Shown piece after piece: positions 34,603 through 43,300 of a DNA stretch of 64,000 nucleotides. Under the pieces are notes generated by a model. That model was not told where the DNA came from and made no database searches. It worked only from the letters and a program-made list of their open reading frames with translations. This DNA is from Thermoflexus sp. Lineage in GTDB: Bacteria; Chloroflexota; Anaerolineae; Thermoflexales; Thermoflexaceae. The DNA lies in NCBI RefSeq assembly GCF_034432235.1, contig NZ_DAOUCJ010000111.1, forward strand, positions 62,001 through 126,000, written 5' to 3'. Position numbers and translations under genes: made by a program. Numbering within the stretch: position 1 is the stretch's first letter; each line of letters begins with the position of its first letter.

Positions 34603-36933
34603 ATGGATCAACGGCAGCGCATCGCCGTATGGGCATTGGTTTTGATTCTGAGCTTGGCCCTCCCCCTCCGCGGGCAACGGGCGCGAGCGGCCACCAACGA
34701 CAACAATGTAGAATGGCTCGGTCTGGGCCACAATAGCCGTAGCTCCTTCTATCGCAACCCGGTGGGGGCGATCCCGACGGGCCAGCGGGTTCATCTGCGC
34801 CTCCGTGTGTATCGCTACGATATTACAGGGGCGGTGGTCCGCATCTGGAACAGCGCGGCAGGCCGGGAGGAGCTTTACCCTATGGCATGGGAGACCAATG
34901 ACGCGACCTATGATTACTGGGGTGTGGATCTACCGGCCTATACCGCTCCGACGGTCCTCTGGTACCACTTCCGGATCTACGATGGCTCTGCGGTGGCGTA
35001 TTACGCCGACGATGGCGCGCGGGATGGCGGCTGGGGAGCGGCTTACGGTAATGAGGCCGACGCCCAGGCCAATGATTACAACATCACGATTTATGACCCC
35101 AATTTCACGACTCCGGACTGGTTGAAGAACGCAGTAATTTACCAGATCTTTCCGGATCGGTTCTACAATGGTGATTCATCGAACGATCCCAAGACCACGG
35201 AAAAAGTCTATGGGGATTCGGTGCTCTTCCACACGAACTGGTTTGATCTTCCGGAGAATCCGCCCCGGGGCCGGGACTTCTATGGGGGAGATTTGGCGGG
35301 GATCCTGGCCAAAGTGGATCAGTTGCGGGATCTCGGGGTCACTGCCATCTATCTGAACCCGATCTTTACGTCGCCCTCGAACCACAAATACGATATTACA
35401 AATTACTTCCAAATTGATCCTCACTTTGGAACGCTAACCACTTTTCAGAATCTGGTCAGCGCTTTACATAATCGAGGGATACGTTTAATTCTGGATGGGG
35501 TGTTCAATCACACCAGCGTGGCTCATCCCTTCTTCCAGGATGTTGTGCAACGGGGATCGGCTTCTCCCTACTGGTCGTGGTATACCGTTTATCGTTATCC
35601 GATCCGGTGGTTTGATGACCGGAACCGAAACCACCTCTGGGATCCTGGGGAGCCGCAGGTGAACTGGGACAGCCCGCTGCAGGGCATCCTGGGTTCTCCC
35701 GATTATGCCAGCTGGTGGGGCTTCGCCACACTCCCGGAATGGACGGAGGTTCAGGCGGTTCGAGATTACGTGTATGGATCGTCGGGGGCCGTGGCGCGCT
35801 ATTGGCTCCAACAGGGGGCTGATGGATGGCGGCTGGACGTGGCGGATGAAGTCAGCCACTCCTTCTGGCAGGGCTTCCGGACGGCCGTGAAGGCAACCCG
35901 AGCCGATGCCCCGGTGATCGGGGAAGTTTGGGGGGATGCCAGCGAGTATCTCACGGGCCGGGAGATGGACAGTGTGATGAACTATCGGCTGAAGTTCGCG
36001 GTGACGGATTTCATTGCCCGGCGCTCCATTGGACCTACTGCCTTCCATCAGCGGCTCCTGGCTATCTGGGAGGATTATCCGCCCCAGGCATGGTATGCTC
36101 TCATGAACCTGCTGGATTCCCATGACACCGCTCGCTTTCTGTATGATGCGGGCGGCGACAAGGCGCGCCTACGGCTGGCCTATCTCTTCTTGATGACCTA
36201 TCCGGGCGCCCCCACCATCTACTATGGAGACGAGGTGGGCCTGACAGGAGCCAATGATCCGGATAACCGGCGCACGTATCCGTGGGGTCAGGAGGATCAA
36301 GCGCTCCGCGCCGATGTGAAGCGGTTGATTCGCATCCGATCCCTTTATGCGGCGTTGCGGACCGGTGGGATCGCCCATGGGGCGATCCTGGATGAGGCGA
36401 GCGGCACGTATGGTTATCGCCGCTGGGATAGCTCCTTCAAGCTCCTGGTTGGCCTTAACAATAGCGACTCCAGTCGAATCCTTTCCTTCCCCGTCTCCGG
36501 GTATCTGGCCGATGGAACGCGGGTCACTGATCTCTGGAACGGGGGGCAGTATGCAGTCAGCGGAGGACGGGTGGGGGTCTCTGTCCCTCCGAAGGGTGGA
36601 GCGATCCTGGTCGCCGGCGCCTCGAGCGATGTGAAGGTGACGTTCACCGTTCAGGGCTATGTGACCTACTATGGCCAGAACATCTTTGTGGTCGGTGATG
36701 CGCCGGAGCTTGGGTTCTGGGATCCGGCCAAAGCGCGGCCGCTCTCATGGGTGAACTCGAACACATGGTCTGGGGATGTCTATTTCACCAATTACAGCAA
36801 GTGCGGGACGCTCCAATACAAATACATTGTCAAGAACCCGAATGGCTCCGTAATCTGGGAAGGCGGTACGAACCATATCCGCACGTTGCCATGCTCCGGT
36901 TCTGCGGCCTTTACCGATCAATGGCAACCGTAG
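34603..36933 (+). CDS. secreted GH13 alpha-amylase / neopullulanase-like enzyme with CBM20
   Basis: A 776-residue secreted glycosidase. A signal peptide (about residues 1-30, IAVWALVLILSLALPL) is followed by an N-terminal beta-sandwich as in cyclomaltodextrinase/neopullulanase relatives, then the GH13 barrel. Catalytic triad: Asp412 in GWRLDVADE, Glu441 in VIGEVWGD, Asp508 in LDSHDTAR; DGVFNHTS is the first conserved region. From about residue 678 a CBM20 starch-binding domain follows (VTFTVQGYVTYYGQNIFVVG, then ELGFWDPAKA). It should act outside the cell on starch or pullulan. ATG 34603 follows gaggaaggagcc. It precedes the binding-protein gene, with a hairpin between them. Confidence 0.92.
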   Translation: MDQRQRIAVWALVLILSLALPLRGQRARAATNDNNVEWLGLGHNSRSSFYRNPVGAIPTGQRVHLRLRVYRYDITGAVVRIWNSAAGREELYPMAWETNDATYDYWGVDLPAYTAPTVLWYHFRIYDGSAVAYYADDGARDGGWGAAYGNEADAQANDYNITIYDPNFTTPDWLKNAVIYQIFPDRFYNGDSSNDPKTTEKVYGDSVLFHTNWFDLPENPPRGRDFYGGDLAGILAKVDQLRDLGVTAIYLNPIFTSPSNHKYDITNYFQIDPHFGTLTTFQNLVSALHNRGIRLILDGVFNHTSVAHPFFQDVVQRGSASPYWSWYTVYRYPIRWFDDRNRNHLWDPGEPQVNWDSPLQGILGSPDYASWWGFATLPEWTEVQAVRDYVYGSSGAVARYWLQQGADGWRLDVADEVSHSFWQGFRTAVKATRADAPVIGEVWGDASEYLTGREMDSVMNYRLKFAVTDFIARRSIGPTAFHQRLLAIWEDYPPQAWYALMNLLDSHDTARFLYDAGGDKARLRLAYLFLMTYPGAPTIYYGDEVGLTGANDPDNRRTYPWGQEDQALRADVKRLIRIRSLYAALRTGGIAHGAILDEASGTYGYRRWDSSFKLLVGLNNSDSSRILSFPVSGYLADGTRVTDLWNGGQYAVSGGRVGVSVPPKGGAILVAGASSDVKVTFTVQGYVTYYGQNIFVVGDAPELGFWDPAKARPLSWVNSNTWSGDVYFTNYSKCGTLQYKYIVKNPNGSVIWEGGTNHIRTLPCSGSAAFTDQWQP

Positions 36934-36940
36934 CCGATCC

Positions 36941-36964
36941 CAGGGGCGCTATACAGAGCCCCTG
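36941..36964 (+). other. mRNA hairpin before the malE-like gene
   Basis: Stem CAGGGGC / GCCCCTG (36941-36947 with 36958-36964) with a 10-base loop, in the 62-base gap between the amylase gene and the binding-protein gene. There is no T-run, so it is not an intrinsic terminator; a processing or 5'-stabilising role for the downstream mRNA is possible. Confidence 0.55.
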
Positions 36965-36995
36965 AGACGGGAAGATCTTAAAAAGGAGGTGCAAG

Positions 36996-38276
36996 ATGGT
37001 TCCGCGGCGTTGGTTTCTCTGGATCATCAGTCTGCTGGTGATCGGGTCGCTGCTGGGGGCCTGTGCGACGCCTACGCCAGTGCCTCCGACCGCGACCCAG
37101 GCCGCTCCGGCGGCTTCTCCCACCGCTCCGGCAGCCGCCACGCCCACGACGGCTCCCTCTCCGACACCTGCTCCCAAGACCAAGCTGACGATCTGGCACG
37201 CCTATCACACGGGAGGATCGGAGGAGCAGGCCCTGACGCAGATCCTGAAGAACTATCAGCAGAAGAACCCGAACGTGGAGGTGCAGGTTCTGGCCATCCC
37301 CTTCGATCAGATTTTCACCAAGTGGGAGACCGAGGTCGCGGCCGGGGGTGGCCCAGACATGTTCACAGCACCCAACGACCAGCTGGGTAAAGAGGTGCGG
37401 GCGGGCCTCATTGCTCCCCTGGACGATCTGCTGAAGGGCAAGCTCGAGAACGTGGCGCCCATCGGGATCCAGGGGATGCAGGTTGGGGGCAAGATCTACG
37501 GCGTGCCAGGCATCGTGAAAGCGGTCGCCCTTTATTACAACAAGTCCACGGTGCCTGAGCCTCCGAAGACCACCGACGATTTGCTGAAGCTGGTCAAGGC
37601 GGGCAAGAAACTGGTGCTCTACGCCGGCGGAGCGGCGGCCTATTTCCACTTTGGCTGGTATTCGGCCTTCGGAGGCCAGCTGGCGGATCCGCAGGGCCGC
37701 TGCATTGCTGATAAAGGAGGCGTGGCGGAAGCGTTGCAGTTCCTGCTGGATCTCAAGGCGGCCGGTGCTCAGTTCGAATCGGATCTCTCGAAGGGGGCCA
37801 CTTTGTTCCGTCAGGGCAAAGCCGATATGATCGTGGACGGCCCCTGGATGCTCGGGGATTATAAGAAGGATCTGGGCGACAAGCTGGGCGTCGTCCCCCT
37901 CCCGGCAGGTCCGAAGGGGCCGGCCAAGCCGCTGACGGGTGTGGACGGCTGGTATATCAATCCGAACAGCAAGAACAAGGAGGCCGCGGTCGCCCTGGCC
38001 CTTTATATCTTCGGGCCCGAGGGCCTCAAGATCTATGCCGACGTGGCCGGCGGTCCACCCGTCCGCACGGATGTGCAGGTGGCGGATCCGCTGGTCAACA
38101 CCTTCGCGGAGGCTGCCGCAGCGGGCTTCCCGCGTCCTCAGGAAGCATGGTTTGATAATTACTGGGGCCCCTTCGGGGATATGTTCACCGCTGTCCTGGA
38201 AGGGAAGGCCAAGCCCGCCGATGCAGTGGCCAAGGCTTGTGCGGATATGAATAAGGCGAACAAGTTCTCCCCGTAA
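36996..38276 (+). CDS. malE: maltose/maltodextrin-type ABC transporter substrate-binding lipoprotein
   Basis: A 426-residue extracellular solute-binding protein of family 1. The N-terminus carries a lipoprotein signal with lipobox LLGAC (Cys23), then a Pro/Thr/Ala-rich linker of about 35 residues. The mature domain starts at KLTIWHAYHTGGSEEQALTQ, typical of maltodextrin/glycerol-phosphate binders; GVPGIVKAVALYYNK and FGPEGLKIY are also family-like. An excellent ribosome site (aaaaaggaggtgcaag) precedes ATG 36996. The gene is bracketed by mRNA hairpins and followed by two permease genes. The symbol is by role, not by verified orthology. Confidence 0.92.
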   Translation: MVPRRWFLWIISLLVIGSLLGACATPTPVPPTATQAAPAASPTAPAAATPTTAPSPTPAPKTKLTIWHAYHTGGSEEQALTQILKNYQQKNPNVEVQVLAIPFDQIFTKWETEVAAGGGPDMFTAPNDQLGKEVRAGLIAPLDDLLKGKLENVAPIGIQGMQVGGKIYGVPGIVKAVALYYNKSTVPEPPKTTDDLLKLVKAGKKLVLYAGGAAAYFHFGWYSAFGGQLADPQGRCIADKGGVAEALQFLLDLKAAGAQFESDLSKGATLFRQGKADMIVDGPWMLGDYKKDLGDKLGVVPLPAGPKGPAKPLTGVDGWYINPNSKNKEAAVALALYIFGPEGLKIYADVAGGPPVRTDVQVADPLVNTFAEAAAAGFPRPQEAWFDNYWGPFGDMFTAVLEGKAKPADAVAKACADMNKANKFSP

Positions 38277-38289
38277 GCAGGCGATGCCC

Positions 38290-38322
38290 AGGGGGCGCGA
38301 GCGGAGGTTGCTCGCGCCCCCT
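38290..38322 (+). other. strong intercistronic hairpin between malE- and malF-like genes
   Basis: A perfect 13-bp GC-rich stem (38290-38302 with 38310-38322) and 7-base loop, 13 bases after the malE stop. No T-run follows, so simple termination is unlikely. Such structures after binding-protein genes are known to protect the upstream message from 3' decay, giving more binding protein than permease. It also argues against a malF start at 38284, which would run translation through the stem. Confidence 0.8.
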
Positions 38323-38343
38323 GCTATGAATCGGGAGGGGAAA

Positions 38344-39357
38344 ATGGCCCCGATCGGTCTGTCCTTTCCAAGTGTCGCTTGGATCCGGTCCCGTCGCTGG
38401 CTCTCTGCATATTTATACTTGCTTCCGGCCCTCCTCATCATGGGGGTGATCACGTTCTATCCGATGGCCTATCAGGTCTACATGTCCTTTACGGATTATG
38501 GTCTGAAAAACCTTCGCATCGACGCTCCTCCTCCGAACTGGGTGGGGCTGGAAAATTACGTTCGCATCCTGCGGGGGGAGATCGGGCTTTCCTATTTCAA
38601 CTTCTGGCGGACCCTGGCGTTCAATCTGTTCTGGACGTTCTCGAACGTTGCCATCCATGTGGTTCTGGGGGTCCTTATTGCCGTCGCCCTGAACACGGAG
38701 GGGCTGTGGGGCAAACGATTCTACCGGGCCCTGTTTGTCCTGCCCATTGTCATCCCCCAAATCATCGTGGCGAACGTGTTCCGGAACATGTTCGATCCGG
38801 ATTATGGGGCGATCAATCAGGGCCTGGCGCTGATCGGCGGACTGCTCGGGTTTCCTCGAGAAGCTTTCCATATCCGATGGATCGATCAGGTAGATCCGCC
38901 GATCCCATGGCTGCTTCCGGGCCTGCCGCTGCCACTGGCGTATTACGCTCTTTTGATCACAAATGTGTGGCTGGGGTGGCCGTTCATGACCATCGTGGCG
39001 ACAGGGGCTCTACAGAGCATTCCGAAAGACCTCTACGAAGCTGCCGATTTAGACGGGGCGACGCCCTGGCAGAAGCTTCGATACATCACGCTTCCTTTGC
39101 TGCGACCGGCCATGGTCCCGGCTGCGGTCTATGGGATCGTGGTCACCTTCAATCTCTTCAGCCTGATCTATTTCCTGTCCGGCGGTGGCCCTCTGCGGCA
39201 GACTGAGATCCTCATCACCATTGCCTTCCGGCTGGTCAACGAGCAGCGTCTCTACGGCGTGGCGGCTGCTTTCTGCGTTTATATCTTCTTCATCCTCCTG
39301 GCGATCACCCTGGTGACCAACGCGATCACTCGAGCGACGGAGAGTTACGATGTCTAG
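38344..39357 (+). CDS. malF: maltodextrin-type ABC transporter permease (MalF-like)
   Basis: A 337-residue inner-membrane permease with about six helices and a larger periplasmic loop region. The cytoplasmic EAA loop that contacts the ATPase is EAADLDGATPWQKLRYITLP. The start at ATG 38344 has GGAGG five bases upstream and lies after the hairpin at 38290-38322; earlier in-frame ATGs at 38284 and 38326 are less likely. Its end overlaps the MalG-like gene by 8 bases. No ATPase gene accompanies the importer in this window, so a shared MsmK/MalK-type ATPase encoded elsewhere is probable. Confidence 0.92.
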   Translation: MAPIGLSFPSVAWIRSRRWLSAYLYLLPALLIMGVITFYPMAYQVYMSFTDYGLKNLRIDAPPPNWVGLENYVRILRGEIGLSYFNFWRTLAFNLFWTFSNVAIHVVLGVLIAVALNTEGLWGKRFYRALFVLPIVIPQIIVANVFRNMFDPDYGAINQGLALIGGLLGFPREAFHIRWIDQVDPPIPWLLPGLPLPLAYYALLITNVWLGWPFMTIVATGALQSIPKDLYEAADLDGATPWQKLRYITLPLLRPAMVPAAVYGIVVTFNLFSLIYFLSGGGPLRQTEILITIAFRLVNEQRLYGVAAAFCVYIFFILLAITLVTNAITRATESYDV

Positions 39358-40303
39358 TCTGGCGGTTCGCGTGCGATTGCAAGGCTGGTGGCGAGAGCGG
39401 CGGATGGCGCAGGCCTATCGTTCGCCGGGTCGGCGTCTCCCGTTACGATATCAGCTGGCCCTGCAGGCGGTGTTGCTGCTGATCGCCTTCACGGTCCTCT
39501 ACCCGATCCTGTGGGTCGTCAGCTTATCTCTCGATCCCCGGGATATCTCTCGTCCGACGGAATTGCGGTTGATCCCGCCCGGGGCCTCGCTGGAGGCCTA
39601 CCGGAAAGTCTTGCGGCAGCCCACCCCGAATCCGGTGAGCTGGCCCGAGCTCGCCTTCAACAGCTTCCGGCTGTCCGTCGGCACGGGGCTGGCTTCCGTG
39701 ATTGTAGGGGTGTTCGCGGCTTATGCGTTTTCTCGCATGCGGTTCCACGGCCGGCGGATCTTCATGATCGCTATCCTGGCCGTCTTAATGCTGCCTCCGA
39801 TTGCCACCCTTCCCGCCCTCTTTGTGCTGTTGAATAAGGTGCAGATCACAGTGGGGGAAATGACCTTCAATCTCCGCAACTCCCTTTGGGGGGTAGGGCT
39901 GGCTGTTCTATCCAGCCTCTTGCCCTTCGCGATCTGGAACCTCAAGGGGTATATTGACACGATCCCTCGGGACCTCGAGGAGGCAGCGTTGATCGATGGG
40001 TGCACGCCGGTTCAGGCTTTCGTGCGCATCACCCTTCCCCTGACCATGCCGGCTCTGGCGGTGACCGGCTTCCTGGGCTTCATGAGCACATGGACCGAGT
40101 TCGCGATCTCGTGGCAGTTTTTGACCAATCCCAAGGATTTCACGCTGATGATGGCGCTTTACAACATGGTGGGTCAGTATGCGGATAGCACACCATGGTC
40201 GATGTTCTCCGCGATGGCTATCCTGGTCGCCCTGCCTGTCTCTGCGGTTTACTTCTGGATCCAGCGCTACATCGTCAGCGGATTAACCCTGGGCTGGCGT
40301 TAA
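39350..40303 (+). CDS. malG: maltodextrin-type ABC transporter permease (MalG-like)
   Basis: A 317-residue second permease of the importer, with six predicted helices. The EAA loop is EEAALIDGCTPVQAFVRITL with the usual following LP. The C-terminus PVSAVYFWIQRYIVSGLTLG matches the end of MalG-type permeases, where the tail reaches the ATPase. ATG 39350 overlaps the malF stop by 8 bases. The amylopullulanase-like gene begins 10 bases downstream. Confidence 0.92.
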   Translation: MSSLAVRVRLQGWWRERRMAQAYRSPGRRLPLRYQLALQAVLLLIAFTVLYPILWVVSLSLDPRDISRPTELRLIPPGASLEAYRKVLRQPTPNPVSWPELAFNSFRLSVGTGLASVIVGVFAAYAFSRMRFHGRRIFMIAILAVLMLPPIATLPALFVLLNKVQITVGEMTFNLRNSLWGVGLAVLSSLLPFAIWNLKGYIDTIPRDLEEAALIDGCTPVQAFVRITLPLTMPALAVTGFLGFMSTWTEFAISWQFLTNPKDFTLMMALYNMVGQYADSTPWSMFSAMAILVALPVSAVYFWIQRYIVSGLTLGWR

Positions 40304-40313
40304 GGGGCCAACG

Positions 40314-43300
40314 ATGCGCTGCGGGGGCTCTTCCTCCTTACGCCGTTGTCTCGTGGTTTCTGTGTTCCTGGCCCTCCTCGCGACGGGACGCATCCCTCCA
40401 TCGACCCGGGCAGATGCAGGGATCGCGCTGGATGGGCTTCGGGAGCCTGCTTACGGCATGCCCATCGCCACGGATCCCCCTGGGGACCTGGCCAGCCCGG
40501 GGCCGCGGGATTGGGTGGGAACCCAGTGGGCGGATCTCACGGCCCTCTATGTGACCCACGATGCTCAATATCTTTATGTGTATGCAGACCTGCCCGCGTA
40601 TCAGAAAAGCACTTCCTCCGGGCAGATCGGGCTGCTGATCGATGTGGGCGGAACGCCTCAGGGAGGAACTCAGGATCCCTGGGGCAATGCCATCGCTTTC
40701 GCTCATCCCTGGAAGCCCGACTTCGTGGTCCGTGGGAACATCCCGGGCGCCTCCCCCTCCGATAACGGTTGGACAGAACTGCTGCGATGGGACGGATCTG
40801 CGTGGCAGGGCTATGGCGTCAACTGGGGAGGCATTCCTCCAGGCGGCCAGACAGGTACCCGCATTGCCTACGCTGACGGCCGTGGGGTGGAGTTTCGCAT
40901 CCCCCTCTCCGAGATCGGGGCCTCGTTAGGGATGACCCTCCATCTGCAACTTTTCACCACCCAGGGTGGGAGCACCAAGGGCGCTTATGATACCGTTCCC
41001 CCGGATAGCCAATCCACGGGATGGGATGCCTCTACTACGCTCTCCCAATGGATCACATACACCCTGGGCGCCGTGCCCGATTGCGATGTCTGGTGGGCAG
41101 AGGTGCGCCACGATACCTTCGATCCAGCCTATCGGCAACCCCACGGCGCTATCCCGGCGGGGACTCCTATCCGGCTACGGCTGCGCACTGCTCACAACGA
41201 TCTCACCCGAGTGCGGCTTCGGGTGTGGGATGATCGAACAGACACGGAGACCTTCTATACGATGGGCCTGGAAGCCCAAGGGACAGTCTACGATACCTGG
41301 ACTGTCACCTTGCCGGTCACAGCCACCGCCCAGCCTACGATTCTTTACTACGTTTTCGAACTGACCGATGATGGGGGCGGCGCATGCCCCTTCAATCGCA
41401 CCCCCGATACGGACTGGTATGCCGATGACGATCCCCAATTCTATGGGGGCGGAACCGGTCAAATGTATGACGACTTCAACCAGGTGGTCTGGAAGAGCTT
41501 CCAGATCACTGTTTACGACCCTGCCTTCGCGGTCCCTGAATGGCTTCAGCGGGCCGTCGTCTACCAGATCTTCCCCGATCGCTTCCGCGACGGGGATCCG
41601 TCCAACGATCCCTTACCGGGTCGCTTCTACTACAATCGTCCGGGCGGAACTCTCTTTCGGTCCGGGAGCTCAGCCTGGAACACGCGGATCTGTGATCCGC
41701 GGGACAGCGCGGGACCATGCCCGGACGCCTATGGCGAGAACTTCTATGGGGGCGACCTGCGGGGGATCCTCCAGAAGATCCGGGAGGGATACTTCGATGC
41801 GCTGGGGGTGACTGTCCTCTATCTGAACCCCATTTTCCGCTCTCCGTCCAATCACAAATACGATACGGTGGATTACTTCCACATTGACCCGGATTTCGGG
41901 ACGCTGGAGGACTTCCAGGCGCTGGTGCAGGAAGCCGCAGCCCACGGGATCCGCATCATCCTGGATGGGGTCTTCAACCACGTCTCCTCGGACAGCCCTT
42001 ACTTTGACCGCTACAGCCGTTATGACGCTGCCGGGAATCTCACCTCCCCGAACGGGCCTGGCCTCGATGACAACTCCGGGGCATGTGAGAGCCCCGCTTC
42101 CCCTTATCGGGCATGGTTCTTCTTCCCGGACATCGGGCATCCGCCGATGAGCGCGGGTGACCGCTGTGATGCGAATGACGCGGATGACCCGGCCGGGCCA
42201 TGGACGATGACCTACGAGACCTGGCAGGGTTATGGTTCTCTTCCAAAACTCAACACCGCTCACCCATCGGTCCGGGCCCTTTTCTACACCCAGGGGACTG
42301 CCTCCGTGGGCCCCTATTGGATCCAACAAGGGGCTTCAGGCTGGCGCCTGGATGTGGCCGGCGATGTGGATCCTGGCCTCACCATATCCCCGACCAACGG
42401 GTTCTGGTCCGGGTTCCGGGCAGCGATCCGATCCGTGCGACCGGATGCGGTGATGATCGGGGAGGAGTGGGGGGATGCCTCACCATGGTTGCTGGGCTCC
42501 CAGTGGGACAGCGCCATGAATTACCGGTTCCGATCGGCTGTCCTGGGCTGGCTGGCCACGGGTTGCGCCGGGAACGGATGCTCCGGCGGGACGGTCTTTC
42601 AGGATAACGATGATAACCCGGGGAGCGTCAGCGGTCCGATCGCCCCTCTAACTCCTTCTCAGTTCCATGCCCGGCTGATGTCCATCTGGGAGGATTATCC
42701 CCCGCCGGCATGGAAGGCCATGCTGAACCTGTTGGGCTCCCACGATACCAACCGCCTGCGCTTCTTGCTCCGCAAGGTCAACGGGGACGACGACGCCAAG
42801 GCCCGGCATCGGATGCAGGAGGCCTGGCTGTTTGCCTTCACCTATGCGGGGGCTCCTACGCTCTACTATGGAGACGAGGTGGGCCTTTCTCAGGATGGCG
42901 TCTGGGATGGGAGCACCTGGCAGGACGATCCCTACAACCGGGCTCCCTATCCATGGCCGGATACGCCAGGGGATTTCCAGGCGGACCTCTCGCTGTGGGC
43001 CTTCGTGCAGCGGATGGCCAGCATCCGCCATGCGGTCCGTGCCCTCCAGGATGGCGATGTCCTTCACGGGCTGATCATAGATGACGCGAACCGCCTCTAC
43101 GGGTTTGCCCGAATTTGGGGTTCTCAGGCGGTTGTCGTCTTGCTGAACCGAGACACCGTCACCCATACGATCACGCTTTCCGGCGTGGATACCTCGCCCA
43201 TCGGATGGACGAACGGGACGGTCTTACAGGAAGTTCTCTCAGGCGTCACCATTCCGGTGTCCAATGGACAGGTGACTATTCCTGTGCCCCCGGAGTGGGG

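Noticed and set aside
38290..38322. Intrinsic terminator after malE
   Set aside because: The stem is strong but no T-run follows, and the operon clearly continues in malF.
38284..38343. malF start at the first in-frame ATG (38284)
   Set aside because: Translation would run through a 13-bp hairpin, and ATG 38344 has a well-placed GGAGG.
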